Shown piece after piece: positions 1-8,754 of a stretch of 64,000 nucleotides of DNA. Numbering within the stretch: the first letter of the stretch is position 1; each line of letters starts with the position of its first letter. Origin of the DNA: Rugosimonospora africana (GTDB taxonomy: Bacteria > Actinomycetota > Actinomycetes > Mycobacteriales > Micromonosporaceae). The stretch is from assembly GCF_016862975.1 (NCBI RefSeq), contig NZ_BONZ01000039.1, positions 172,853 through 236,852 of the forward strand. Reading direction: 5' to 3'. A program made the translations under genes and the position numbers. The notes beneath the pieces were generated by a model. That model worked only from the letters and a program-made list of their open reading frames with translations. It searched no databases and was not told the origin of the DNA.

Positions 1-2
1 CA

Positions 3-1115
3 TCGATCAGCCACCCGATCTCGTTGCCACGTCACCAAAGGCGTTGCTGCAACAATGCCCCGCGACAACTGAAGTAAGAGCTGCGCGGTCCGCGACCGCG
101 AGGAGTCGGCCATGTGATTAGGACGCTGTGATCTCACGAAGCGCGCCATCGATCTCGACCACCGTCGCGTCAACGGGGTCACCGGGCTCCCGTTCCGGGC
201 GGTGATCCATTCGTCCAGCGAAAGCCCGTGCTTCTCGGCCAGGTAGCGGGCACGGTAGAGGCGCGTCGCGTCGTCGATGGTCGAGTGGAGCAGGTTGAAG
301 CTGAGACCCGCGGTGAGGAGGACACCGACTCTCGGCAGGAGTCTGGCCAATTGTGCTTTGGTGAGCTTCAGCCCGAGCGCGCCGAAAACTCGCAGAAGGA
401 TCTGTACGAGGGAGTCCCGGCGCAACTCGTTCCAGGTTGCCCGGCGCGTCATACTCTGGGTGAGGCGGGACAGGCTCGCGAGGGCAGCTGTCTTACTCGT
501 GGCCGTGGATGCCATGGTGTAATTCAGGGCTCCCATGAGGAACAACTCCTCTTCGGGCTCGCGTGGGTCGTACCCGTAGTGGACGGCGACCTCTCCCACA
601 GCACGGCCTAGGAGAGCAAGCGCGGCTCCCACGTCTGTTACCACCGCCCCGAGGACGACCTCCGCGGACGGGCCGTCGCTGACGTTCTTGCCAACCCTGA
701 GTCCTGTGATCGCGAGGGAGGTGACAGCGGACTCGGCCATTCCGATGAACGGGATCGCGAACGCGGGGCGACCTTTGTCGAGGTCCTTAAGGTCAAGTGA
801 AGTGAACGGCGACGCCCTGTCCAGATCTTGGTGTTTGCGGCGCAGCTCCTCGACCCTCTTGTCTAGCGACGGCGAATGCATTGCGGGCAGGAAGACGGAT
901 TTGAGCAAGCCTTCGATCGCCTTGACGATGGTCTCGTCACCGACCTCCAGGGCCAGCTCTGCGCTGGGAACCTTCTTGATGTGCTCGCCGGCTCGCTTGA
1001 CGACTGCTGAGACCTTGTCTGCCGCACGTGCTTTCACGCCGTTCCGGCGCTTCCGTTCGAGGTCGAGCAGACTGGACCAGGCTTTGGTTTCGTAGTCGGA
1101 CATCTCTTCCCGCAT
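3..1115 (-). CDS. EcsC family protein, 3' part probably frameshifted
   Basis: The protein opens MREEMSDYETKAWSSLLDLE, the usual opening of EcsC-family proteins, and continues with a Gly/Ala-rich core (AIPFIGMAESAVTSLAITG) and the family-like end LLHSTIDDATRLYRARYLAE. The family is membrane-associated and poorly characterised; no reaction can be assigned. I chose the ATG at 1115 because AGGGGAG lies just upstream; a second in-frame ATG is at 1103. The frame stays open to the left edge, but after about position 215 it turns into Arg/Ser-rich sequence unlike the rest. A one-base shift there gives DPVDATVVEIDGALREITAS followed by a stop at 120-118, which reads like a natural EcsC tail. A single-base indel near 190-215 is therefore likely, and the gene probably ends at 118. 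The family call is firm; the end is not. Confidence 0.7.
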   Translation of the reverse strand, partial: MREEMSDYETKAWSSLLDLERKRRNGVKARAADKVSAVVKRAGEHIKKVPSAELALEVGDETIVKAIEGLLKSVFLPAMHSPSLDKRVEELRRKHQDLDRASPFTSLDLKDLDKGRPAFAIPFIGMAESAVTSLAITGLRVGKNVSDGPSAEVVLGAVVTDVGAALALLGRAVGEVAVHYGYDPREPEEELFLMGALNYTMASTATSKTAALASLSRLTQSMTRRATWNELRRDSLVQILLRVFGALGLKLTKAQLARLLPRVGVLLTAGLSFNLLHSTIDDATRLYRARYLAEKHGLSLDEWITARNGSPVTPLTRRWSRSMARFVRSQRPNHMADSSRSRTAQLLLQLSRGIVAATPLVTWQRDRVADR

Positions 1116-1325
1116 CTGCTCCCCTGCCGAACCGTTGGAAACTCGCCGGGTCCATGGAACTATTCCCGGGGAAAGCGGACCGATCGGCCGATCGGATGTC
1201 CTGGATAGCTTAGCCGGAGATCAGCCTCAGATCTTTGCAGGCCGACGTGGCTGCCTCCGCGCTCCAGGCCGTACTCGGCAGGCGTCGCGCGTGGTCTCTA
1301 CGGCGGTGCGTACTGGTGGAGTGTA

Positions 1326-1350
1326 TGTATTCGAACGTGCACTATTCCCT
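1326..1350 (+). repeat. TATTCG-type dispersed repeat, copy 1
   Basis: The sequence GTATTCGAACGTGCACTATTCCC resembles segments near 3872, 4271 and 5728. Each has TATTC, about 10 variable bases, then a second TATTCC. This copy lies about 85 bp upstream of the EACC1-like start, so a promoter or regulator site is possible. The function is unknown. Confidence 0.45.
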
Positions 1351-1431
1351 GATCATCGACGCGGCGGCCCTGCACTTGATCGAGCGGCATCGCGGGTCAC
1401 CCCGGGAGGCGGTCATCCGCTACCGTACGGC

Positions 1432-1870
1432 CATGGGCCAACCATCTGCCGTGAAGCTCACACTTCTCGACGTCGACAACGTCGACGTACAGGACATCAT
1501 GGGCGCGTTGGACGACAAGTCGGCCGGCCTGCGGCCAGAGCCGATTACCGGTGACCGGTACGGCGAGCCGGGAACAATTGCGCTGGCGCTGGTCGTCGCC
1601 CAGCCGGTGCTGCTTGCCTTGGCGGCTTGGATCCTGAAACACCGCCGCAAGCAGCAGCTGGAAGTGCGCGCCAAGGTGCTGCACGCCGATGGCTCCGAGG
1701 TGGAACGGCTCGTCAAGTTCACGTTTACCGAGAGCGAGTCGCCAAACGCGACGGTGATGAAGCAGCTCGTCGACGGTTTCGGGCTGGCCACCGGGACGAT
1801 CCAGGGACAGGCGGCGGCTGGCGCGCCGGCCGCCGGCACGACGCCGCCGGAACAGCCGGCCGCGCAATAG
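1432..1870 (+). CDS. EACC1-like effector-associated constant component
   Basis: About 145 residues: a short alpha/beta N-terminus (VKLTLLDVDNVDVQDIMGAL), one hydrophobic helix (about residues 45-65, IALALVVAQPVLLALAAWIL), a basic stop-transfer stretch KHRRKQQ, then a small C-terminal beta unit and a Pro/Ala-rich tail. This layout matches EACC1, a small membrane protein found beside effector proteases in actinobacterial conflict systems. EACC1 is thought to serve as a common component; its biochemistry is unknown. The stop is 10 bp before the HExxH gene, so the two are very likely one operon. A second EACC1-like gene lies beside a caspase at 35.9 kb. The frame is open upstream to 1235, and I saw no clear ribosome binding site before 1432, so the start is uncertain. 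Confidence 0.6.
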
Positions 1871-1880
1871 GGCACACCCG

Positions 1881-3644
1881 GTGGAATCGCGTAGCTGGAC
1901 CCATCTGTCGAGCAATGTCACCCGGCTCGAGGGGATTCGGCTCGGCGACCATCTGGAGAGTCTGCTCACCCAGGGCGGCGCACCATCGGAGCTGCTGCTG
2001 AGTTGCGTGCACGAGTTCACCCACCACTGGTGCTTCCTGTCATCGGTGGGCCTCGCGCTTACTGGCCTCACCAACCGGATGGCCCGCACCTCGCTGCGAG
2101 ACGACGTCCCCGGCCAAACATGGGCAGTGGCACGCGACCTCGTCGCCTACCGCACCGCGACCGAGGCACTGCGGCCACTGGCCGAAGGGCTGGCGCTGTT
2201 CGCCGAATTCGACGTCGTGTCAATCACGGCGCGGATATCGAGCACCCCACTAAAGTCGGCAGCTCTGCTGTTCTCCGGCAGATTGCAGGACAAGTACACG
2301 ATGACCGACGACGGCGATTTGGTGCGGTCGGCGCCCGCCTCAAACGATCTATTGGCGATGTCGCTGCCAATCCTCCTCAAGCTCCGGCGGGCCCGCCTAT
2401 CGGAGGATGGTATGCGGCGCAAGGCGCATGTACTCGCCTCCGGCATCGACGCCGATCAAGACGGCTACCTGCTGGGGTACCTGGCAGTGAAAGGCATGTG
2501 GCGGGTCATCCGGCAGCGGTGCCCCCGGCTCTACAGCGAAACCGACCTGGCGATGGCCTACCTCATGACCTTCTTCTACGAAGACATGCGGCTCGTCGAG
2601 ATCCTCCTCGCCGCCGACACGTCGGAGAACGAGGTGACGCTTGCTACCGCGATCCTCCAGCGCTTCAGCGATCGGACCGAAGCTCTGTCCGACGTCACCG
2701 ACGACGACGTTCGGATGTTCGAGCAGCTCGTGGTCGACGACACCCCGGGCACCTCTCCGAAATTCGCCTCATGCCTGCACATCGGCCCGCAGGAATGGCA
2801 GCGGGGGCAGCGGTGGATCGCGGACCTGAAGGACCGAATCGTGCGCGGACCGCAGCCGCTTGGGAGGAGCCCAACGGCGGAGCAACGGCTGAGCCACGAC
2901 CTCGATGACATCTTCAGCACGATGGTCAGCCGTCGTCACATCGTGCATCTCGGCTCCCAACCGGTACATGTCGACGTTGACCGGAAGGGCCGCTACACGG
3001 TCTCGCTCGACGGCCGGGAAATCTTGCGCGGGACGACGGAGTGGAAGCGGAAAGCCCAAACCGGGGAAGGCCTCGTCGAGCTGCTCTTCAGTTCGAAGTC
3101 CACCGGCGCGTATCGGGCGATCGCCGTCTACGGCCCTCGCTCCTTCGTCGACGTGGTCACGCCCGGCGAGCGGAACCCGTCACCGGACGAACTGGAAATC
3201 CTAAAAAGCGGGATCCGGCCGAGTTCGCTGTTCGTCAAATTTGCCCGGAGCACCCTGCGGTTAGCTGAAACCTTCCTCGAAGACGGCGGATCGGATGTCA
3301 TCGTCACATACCTTGAACCGCACCTCCGGGCGAACGTGCGGAGGATCCATCTCGACAGCGCCACGAACGCCGTCGCCGACGACGCGCTCAACTGGGTCGT
3401 TGCCACCCTCGATGCGGGCGGCGTGTATGCGATCCTGGGCCAGGACCGCGACCTGCTCGACGCGCTCGTCATCCTCGGCGCGATGGCACCGACAATGCCG
3501 TACCGGACTGTGCTGGCTCGGGAACTCGACGCCCAGGGGTTTACCGATCCGGACCGGATCATCGACGCCCTCGTCCAGGCCGGCCGCAACGGCGGATTTC
3601 CGCTCGTCAGCACGGACGGCGTGGAGGTCCTGGTACAAGTCTAG
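1881..3644 (+). CDS. Large HExxH (zincin-like) protein, candidate conflict effector
   Basis: 587 residues with no named family that I recognise. Residues 44-48 read HEFTH within SCVHEFTHHWCF, the zinc-binding HExxH helix of metallopeptidases. Glu102 or Glu109 in AEGLALFAEFD is placed where a gluzincin third ligand could be. The remaining roughly 470 residues are helical and then mixed alpha/beta, with no signal peptide or obvious membrane span, so a cytoplasmic protein is expected. It starts with GTG 10 bp after the EACC1-like gene. In EACC1 operons the partner is usually a trypsin- or caspase-type protease, so a zincin would fill the same slot by inference. Active-site geometry is unproven; the HExxH could be coincidental, although the extra Glu supports it. 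Confidence 0.65.
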   Translation: MESRSWTHLSSNVTRLEGIRLGDHLESLLTQGGAPSELLLSCVHEFTHHWCFLSSVGLALTGLTNRMARTSLRDDVPGQTWAVARDLVAYRTATEALRPLAEGLALFAEFDVVSITARISSTPLKSAALLFSGRLQDKYTMTDDGDLVRSAPASNDLLAMSLPILLKLRRARLSEDGMRRKAHVLASGIDADQDGYLLGYLAVKGMWRVIRQRCPRLYSETDLAMAYLMTFFYEDMRLVEILLAADTSENEVTLATAILQRFSDRTEALSDVTDDDVRMFEQLVVDDTPGTSPKFASCLHIGPQEWQRGQRWIADLKDRIVRGPQPLGRSPTAEQRLSHDLDDIFSTMVSRRHIVHLGSQPVHVDVDRKGRYTVSLDGREILRGTTEWKRKAQTGEGLVELLFSSKSTGAYRAIAVYGPRSFVDVVTPGERNPSPDELEILKSGIRPSSLFVKFARSTLRLAETFLEDGGSDVIVTYLEPHLRANVRRIHLDSATNAVADDALNWVVATLDAGGVYAILGQDRDLLDALVILGAMAPTMPYRTVLARELDAQGFTDPDRIIDALVQAGRNGGFPLVSTDGVEVLVQV

Positions 3645-3734
3645 GTCGTGGGTCTCTACGCCGTTGATCCTCCCAGCTGACTACGACACCGTCACGTTCA
3701 CCGACGACGGCCGCTATCTGCACGCTGGCCCGCC

Positions 3735-3842
3735 GCAGTCGCACCCTTGCGACGCTGACGGCGGATCTCCGCAACCCGAGCGTCCGCGGCGTCAAACAAT
3801 GCCCTGCACCTCGTCATACGTCAACGGTCGACGCCCGGCCGA
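3735..3842 (-). pseudogene. Relic of a tyrosine recombinase gene
   Basis: On the minus strand from 3842 the DNA reads AGRRPLTYDEVQ, then after a one-base shift LFDAADARVAEIRRQRRKGA. The recombinase pseudogene at 9089-10167 reads GRRPLTYDEVQVLFDTADQRVDDIRSRGRKGA at the matching place. Only about 100 bp of recognisable sequence survives, in two frames. It shows that a second copy of that recombinase family once sat here. It lies in an otherwise empty 413-bp gap between the HExxH gene and a small unknown. Confidence 0.7.
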
Positions 3843-3851
3843 ATGCAATAA

Positions 3852-3894
3852 TTAACTGGTGCAACTGCCGTATTCGTCCGGTGTCGTATTCCCC
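3852..3894 (+). repeat. TATTCG-type dispersed repeat, copy 2
   Basis: ATTAACTGGTGCAACTGCCG followed by TATTCG and TGTCGTATTCCCC. It is close to copy 3 at 4251 over about 40 bp. It directly abuts the recombinase relic, so the repeat could mark an old element edge. Confidence 0.55.
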
Positions 3895-4057
3895 TGGGCG
3901 GACGACAGCAGCTCAGGCCAGCGCGAGCGGGACGGGGACTGGCCACGGTGACGCCGAAGTGTGGCGTTCCCGCAATCCGGCCGGGTGTTGTTCCGACCCG
4001 TGACGTGCCGCGATCGGCAGCCGAACAGGCCAAGCGACGTCGGCGTATGCTCTGCGC

Positions 4058-4243
4058 ATGGGGAAAGAGTCAGAACGGAGCCGCACAATTATCGTCCAAG
4101 ACGAGATGCAGGGTCCGCTCGCCCCACTCGACTTCGGTCCGCTGTTCGCCGCCGCGCGGGGCACCACCGCAGGCGAAAGCATCGATGACGGCGCCGAGAC
4201 CACTGAGCTTCCCTCCTCTGACGACGCGAATGACATGGATTGA
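4058..4243 (+). CDS. Small acidic-tailed protein, unknown
   Basis: 61 codons beginning MGKESERSRTIIVQDEM and ending in a strongly acidic tail (ELPSSDDANDMD). No family is recognised. No good ribosome binding site is visible; the start could be leaderless. It sits between repeat copies 2 and 3 and on the same strand as the next gene. The unbiased residue composition and lack of Arg/Pro runs make it more credible than the overlapping frames, but it may be non-coding. Confidence 0.35.
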   Translation: MGKESERSRTIIVQDEMQGPLAPLDFGPLFAAARGTTAGESIDDGAETTELPSSDDANDMD

Positions 4244-4250
4244 CTTCCTA

Positions 4251-4292
4251 CTTAACTGGTGCAGCTGCGGTATTCGAACTTGTCGTATTCCT
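4251..4292 (+). repeat. TATTCG-type dispersed repeat, copy 3
   Basis: CTTAACTGGTGCAGCTGCGG followed by TATTCGAACTTGTCGTATTCC. It matches copy 2 over the first 27 bp with a few differences and keeps the paired TATTC motif. It ends about 57 bp before the start of the 274-residue unknown at 4349. Confidence 0.55.
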
Positions 4293-4348
4293 CGGCTTCG
4301 CTCAAGTGAGGTTGGCTGGCCCGCTTCAGGGCGACGAGACTGTTCCTC

Positions 4349-5173
4349 ATGGTGATATCGGACTTGGTTCTGCGCGAGGGGGACGGGCTGCGCGCGAGCG
4401 GCCGGGTGGTAGCCGACGGCGAGACCGTCTGGTTTGAGCCGCCGCTGCCGGTTCCCCTGCTGTGGCGCAGTCCCGGAAGTGAGCCCGCGCCGCGCCCCAG
4501 CGAGTTCGGCGTCCCGGTCCTCGGCGTTGATCTGGCGAACCTGGACGACCGGCGCGCGACGTCGGGCGGCGTCGAGGGATGGGTGACTCTGACTGGGACG
4601 TGGCGGCGGGATCGCCTGCTGGTCGAGCGGCAGGAACCCGGCGGCGGCCGCACCGACAGATCCGCTCCGCAATGGCGCCGGCCGCCTTGCCCTCCGCCTC
4701 AGGGCGGCTGGCCGAAGGGTGAAACGAACGACAACATCCGCGTAGCCACTGACGTCCTCGCAACCCTCACGATCACCAGCCTGGCCGTGTTCCGCCCCAG
4801 CGCTCACCAGGCGGTGTTGGTGGTAGCCACCGACGAACCCGAGCACGCGGAGGCGGTATTGCGACCGATCTGCGGCGACCGTCTGTGCATCGTGCGAAGC
4901 CGCTGGACCAAAGAGCAGCTCAATGACGCCAGTGAACGACTACGCGCCGAGATGCGTGCATGGATGATCTACGGTAGCGGCCAATCCGTATCTCAGGACG
5001 GCCAAGCAGTCCTGACAGTCAAGCTGACTCACGTGCTGCCTTCGTTCGCGCAGTGGGCCGACACCCTGGCCGAAGGTCTCTTGTCCGTCACACCATGGCT
5101 GGTGCCGCAGCGAACTTCTCAGAGCCTGGCTGCGACCTGCCTGGATGTGGATCGGCCCCCGCCGCCGTATTAG
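4349..5173 (+). CDS. Protein of unknown function, 274 aa
   Basis: No family recognised. The first 95 residues look like a small beta domain (MVISDLVLREGDGLRASGRV, GGVEGWVTLTGTW). A low-complexity Pro/Gly linker follows (about 96-125). The C-terminal half is mixed alpha/beta: NIRVATDVLATLTITSLAVF, HQAVLVVATDEPEHAEAVL, DRLCIVRSRWTKEQL. That half reads like a value-returning ligand or regulatory domain. There is no signal peptide and no membrane segment. It is followed 11 bp later by the DinB gene on the same strand. The start ATG lies inside a poor ribosome-binding context, so it may be leaderless. Confidence 0.6.
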   Translation: MVISDLVLREGDGLRASGRVVADGETVWFEPPLPVPLLWRSPGSEPAPRPSEFGVPVLGVDLANLDDRRATSGGVEGWVTLTGTWRRDRLLVERQEPGGGRTDRSAPQWRRPPCPPPQGGWPKGETNDNIRVATDVLATLTITSLAVFRPSAHQAVLVVATDEPEHAEAVLRPICGDRLCIVRSRWTKEQLNDASERLRAEMRAWMIYGSGQSVSQDGQAVLTVKLTHVLPSFAQWADTLAEGLLSVTPWLVPQRTSQSLAATCLDVDRPPPPY

Positions 5174-5184
5174 GGTTATCGAAC

Positions 5185-5706
5185 ATGTCGATGACGCAGC
5201 CTGATCCGCCGTTGACCGTAGACGAGCTAGTCAGTACGGGTGGGGAACGCGATGTGCTGGAGGCGTTTCTGGACCTGTATCGCAGGGTGGTCATACGCAA
5301 GCTGATGGGCGTGTCGGCCGAACAGGCGCGTTTGCGGCTCGTGCCCTCCTTGACCACCCTCGCGGGCGTGGTCAAGCACCTCGCGGCGGTGGAGCGGGAA
5401 TGGTTCCAGCTCGTGCTGGCTCAACGCTCCTATGACGAAATCGGCGGAGTGCCACACGATGACGGTTGGGCCCTCGGCACGGAGGAGACTGTTGAGGACC
5501 TCATCGCGGATTACGAGCGGGCGTGTACACAGTCTCGGCAAGTCGCGTCGGGTTTCGAGTTGGAAGACTCGGTACCTCATGCTCGGTTGGGTCGGGTCTC
5601 GTTGCGGTGGATCTACATCCACATGATCGAGGAGACCGCCCGGCATGCTGGACACGCCGATGTCCTTCGAGAGCAGACCGACGGTGCGACGGGCTTCGAC
5701 GGCTGA
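5185..5706 (+). CDS. DinB-family (DUF664-like) protein
   Basis: 173 residues with the DinB/DUF664 signature: an early helix ending in VIRKLMGVSAEQARLRLVPS, then LTTLAGVVKHLAAVEREWFQ with the first metal-ligand His, and near the end WIYIHMIEETARHAGHADVL, which carries the paired histidines of the metal site. In actinomycetes such proteins are thought to use mycothiol or a related thiol as cofactor. The substrate cannot be told from sequence. I chose the ATG at 5185 (MSMTQPDPPLTVDELV) because the longer frame upstream overlaps the previous gene and is Gly/Arg-rich. The length is normal for the family. Confidence 0.85.
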   Translation: MSMTQPDPPLTVDELVSTGGERDVLEAFLDLYRRVVIRKLMGVSAEQARLRLVPSLTTLAGVVKHLAAVEREWFQLVLAQRSYDEIGGVPHDDGWALGTEETVEDLIADYERACTQSRQVASGFELEDSVPHARLGRVSLRWIYIHMIEETARHAGHADVLREQTDGATGFDG

Positions 5707-5726
5707 TCCGAGCTGACGCACCCCAC

Positions 5727-5756
5727 ATATTCTCGATCGCGTCGCATTCCCCCTGG
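5727..5756 (+). repeat. TATTCG-type dispersed repeat, copy 4 (weak)
   Basis: ATATTCTCGATCGCGTCGCA followed by TTCCCCCTGG. It resembles the second half of copy 2 (TGTCGTATTCCCCTGG). It lies between the convergent ends of the DinB gene and the membrane-anchored unknown. Confidence 0.35.
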
Positions 5757-5794
5757 GACAAGCTCGGGTAGCCCGCTCCCCGCCCGTTGGCCTG

Positions 5795-6415
5795 TCAGCC
5801 GAGGAGCCGCTGTGCCCAGTACACGTGCCGGTTCTTGCCCAGGAAGACCAGAGAGACTGTGAGATCGGATACGGCGATCGGTCCGATCGACGGCGGGATC
5901 ATCGCGACGAACTCGACCGGTCCGGGCGCATCGGTGGGCACGCTGACGCCGCCGGAGTCTGTCGAGCGATAGTCGGACAGCCAGGGATAGCCACTGACTC
6001 CAGCGCTGACCGCACCGTCCCAGCCCTGCCACACCTTGCCCGGGTCCGGGCCGGTTCCCCAGATGCTTCTAGCCAGATAGCGCGACCGCATGTCTTCCAC
6101 GAGAATCCAGTACTGACCAGCGTTTCGGGCACTCCTGGGCATCGTGTAACGCACCTGTCCAGCGACGAGCTGCCACCCGGGGTCCAGATACGGCACGTTG
6201 AACGACTCCCGGCGGACACCCCACCCTGTGAGCACCGGCCAGACGCTGTCGTTGCCGACCATCTGCACGATGGCGTGCGCCGCGACCGCCTCCGGCCCGT
6301 ACGGCGGCTTGTCCCGCCACCACCGGACCCCAGCCCAGCCTCCGAGTAGTACGGCGACCGCCAGCATTCCCGACGCGATCCCACGCCACTGCCGCCGAAT
6401 ACTCATGCCGGTCAT
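5795..6415 (-). CDS. Membrane-anchored protein of unknown function
   Basis: About 206 residues from the ATG at 6415 (MTGMSIRRQWRGIASGMLAV); a second ATG at 6406 is equally possible. The N-terminus has a basic patch and one hydrophobic helix (about residues 14-30), so the bulk probably faces the cell exterior. The exported part has aromatic-rich motifs (QYWILVEDMRSRYLARSIWG, MIPPSIGPIAVSDLTVSLVF, RHVYWAQRLLG) but no known family. The open frame upstream of 6415 is an off-frame shadow of the recombinase-like pseudogene. It begins about 13 bp after that pseudogene ends and may be cotranscribed with it. Confidence 0.6.
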   Translation of the reverse strand: MTGMSIRRQWRGIASGMLAVAVLLGGWAGVRWWRDKPPYGPEAVAAHAIVQMVGNDSVWPVLTGWGVRRESFNVPYLDPGWQLVAGQVRYTMPRSARNAGQYWILVEDMRSRYLARSIWGTGPDPGKVWQGWDGAVSAGVSGYPWLSDYRSTDSGGVSVPTDAPGPVEFVAMIPPSIGPIAVSDLTVSLVFLGKNRHVYWAQRLLG

Positions 6416-6428
6416 GGCAACCAGTGCA

Positions 6429-8754
6429 TCACATTTGAGCGACCGAGTGAACTGCACGTCGCGGTCGAGGAAGGGTTGTTCCCGGATCTGCGGCCTGTTC
6501 GGTGACGCGTGCCGCAAGGTATGTCGACCAGTCCCGCTGGGCGCGGGCTGCCCAGGCGATCGCGGTGCTGACGTGGACGTCCAGCAGGCTGGCAAGTACA
6601 GCAGGCGGCAGGTCGGCGGCGAGGTCGATGAGGGCTGCGTGGCGTCCTTCTTTGGTGTCGATGCCGCACGCGGCGAGCTGGTTGCATGTGTCCTGGGGTG
6701 ATCGGGTAGACGCGCAGCTGTCCGGGGAACAGCCATCGGGCTGTTTCTGGCGCGTTGGTGGGGGTGCTGGCGTTCGCGAGCTGCTGGTGGATGAGCTCCG
6801 CCACGCGGGGCGGCAGTTCCAGGGAATGTTTACCAAGGTTGACGTAGGTGTGGTTCGCATTGGTGGCGATGTTGTAGATAGTCAGGCCGAGAGCGCGGCT
6901 GGTGGTGATGCCGAACAACAGATTGAGCACGCCGATGATACGAACGGGTAGAGGCATGCCGTTGTCGTTCAGGCAGCGGCGTAACTGCTGCAAGCGCTGC
7001 GTTTCGTCGATGAGCGCACAGGCCAGACCGCGACGCGCAGGCGGCACGGTCAGCCGGCGAGCCAGGTGCCGTCGGGAGGCCCAGCCCAAATATCCGCCCA
7101 TCGGCTTGCTGCGGTTACCGGGTTGGTCGAGCCACAGGTCCAGGTCGGGCTGAGTCAGGTCGGTCAGAAGTAGGCCCCGTTGGTCGAGCCACGACAGTAG
7201 GCCCAACGCGGCGCTGATACGCAGGCGCGCATTGTTGGCGGTACCGATCCCGGCTCCGCGCCGAGCACGGGCGGCCCGGCGGGCCCTGTGGAGAACGTCC
7301 CACTCGGCGTAGGGGCGCACCAGGTGTGTGTGGTGCGCGGGTCGGTCCCGCAGTTGCTCGCGTAGCCAGGGGGTGATCCGATCGAGATACTCATCGCGCG
7401 GTGGTAAGACGGCCGCGAATATCAGTAGTCGTCGGATGTGGTGCAGCATCATCGATGGTGGCAGTGCGTCGAGCACGCCATGGGTCAGGGGTGTGGCGTC
7501 GCGGGCCAGTGCGCTGATCAGGTGTCGACCACTGCGTGGGTGGCGTAGCCAGTTGATCAGCGCGGCAGGCCGGTCGGTTGCGGCGAGGGCCGCGGCGAGG
7601 GTGGCGTACTGGCCGGTCAGTTTCCCGTCGCTGTCGGCGAGTGCCTCGTGCAGGCGTTGCGGGAGAAGGCATCGCGCACATTTCCCGGTAGCGTGAACCG
7701 GGCCGGGAGCCCCACATGTCTGGCAGGTGTAGTCGGTATCCCCAGTGCACGGTCCGCACAGCGGTTTGCGGGAGGTGCCGCCGGCGAGGACTTTGAACTC
7801 GCCGCAGGACGCGCACGGGCCAGGGTGGTTGAGTGTCCAGCCGTAACAGGTCTGGCAGACAGGTCCGATCGGCCAGATCGCGTTGACCGGCTTCGACTTG
7901 CGGCACCGGGCGCATCGCCGCGAGGGGCGCGGCCGGCAGCTATTGCACATAAATTGGCCTTGCTGGTTACGCCCGCCGGGTCGACGCCAACCGCATCGGG
8001 AGCAGTCGTCGATTGGGCCTCGGTGGCAGGAGTCGCATAGGTCGCCGTGCTCGGCGGACGCGCGGGCTCTGACCGGCCGTACTTCGCCACAGCGCGAGCA
8101 TGGTCGCTCGACGCGGCCATGCCGGCCGTAGCAGCGCCGGCATAGCGGCCCGGCCGCGGTGTGCATCGCCGCCGGCGCCAGACGTCCACACGTACCGCAG
8201 GTGTGCAGTAGGACGGGGCGGCAACGTTGACACAGGACGCCACCGTCGGGCAGCCGTTTGAAGGGTCGGGACACGCGTCCGCAGGCGGCGCAAGGCTTGT
8301 GCCCGTCCGGGTCGGCCGCTACGCAGGTTCCGCAGATTCCGCCTTCCAGTCCCCACCCAGCGACCAGCGCCGGCCGGCCGCAGCGGGCGCACGGCGGTCG
8401 CGGCTTGTCCTGCTGCGCGCACGGTTTGCAGACCCGGCCTTGCGGGGTGACCACCCGCAACAGCACGCCCGTGCGTCCGCACCGGCCGCAACCGATCAGC
8501 CGGACGCCGCCCAGCCCCTTTCCGTGCAGGACGCGGACCAGCCTGTCCACTGCGGGCGGGCAGGCTGCGGCTCCCGACACCAGCGCGTCGGGATGGTCGA
8601 TCAGGTGCCGGTCCAGTGCCCGTAGTGGGATGTGGGCGGCGACTTTCGCCTCCTGCATCGCTTCCAGCGCCGCGGCCGGGCTCAGCTCGGGGCAGCTACG
8701 CCTGATGACTCCGGTGATTCGCGCGATCACGGCGGACCGGTCGGCGTACCTCAC
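6429..8754 (-). pseudogene. Zinc-ribbon recombinase-like protein, frameshifted near its end
   Basis: The protein begins with GTG at 8754, overlapping the XRE gene stop as GTGA. Residues about 65-380 hold roughly ten CxxC zinc-ribbon knuckles in a row (CARCGRPALV, CGTCGRLAPA, CSRCGEVRPV, CQTCGAPGPV). The C-terminal half resembles a degenerate tyrosine-recombinase core (LLFGITTSRALGLTIYNI, ELPPRVAELIHQQL). Near 6682-6697 the frame breaks. The continuation that makes sense (NQLAACGIDTKEGRHAALID, AWAARAQRDWSTYLAARV) is in another frame and stops at 6429, whereas the unshifted frame runs on as Arg/Pro-rich sequence to 6412. Third gene of a recombinase operon; by size and partners it resembles TnpB of Tn554-type elements, which is inference. 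Confidence 0.7.
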
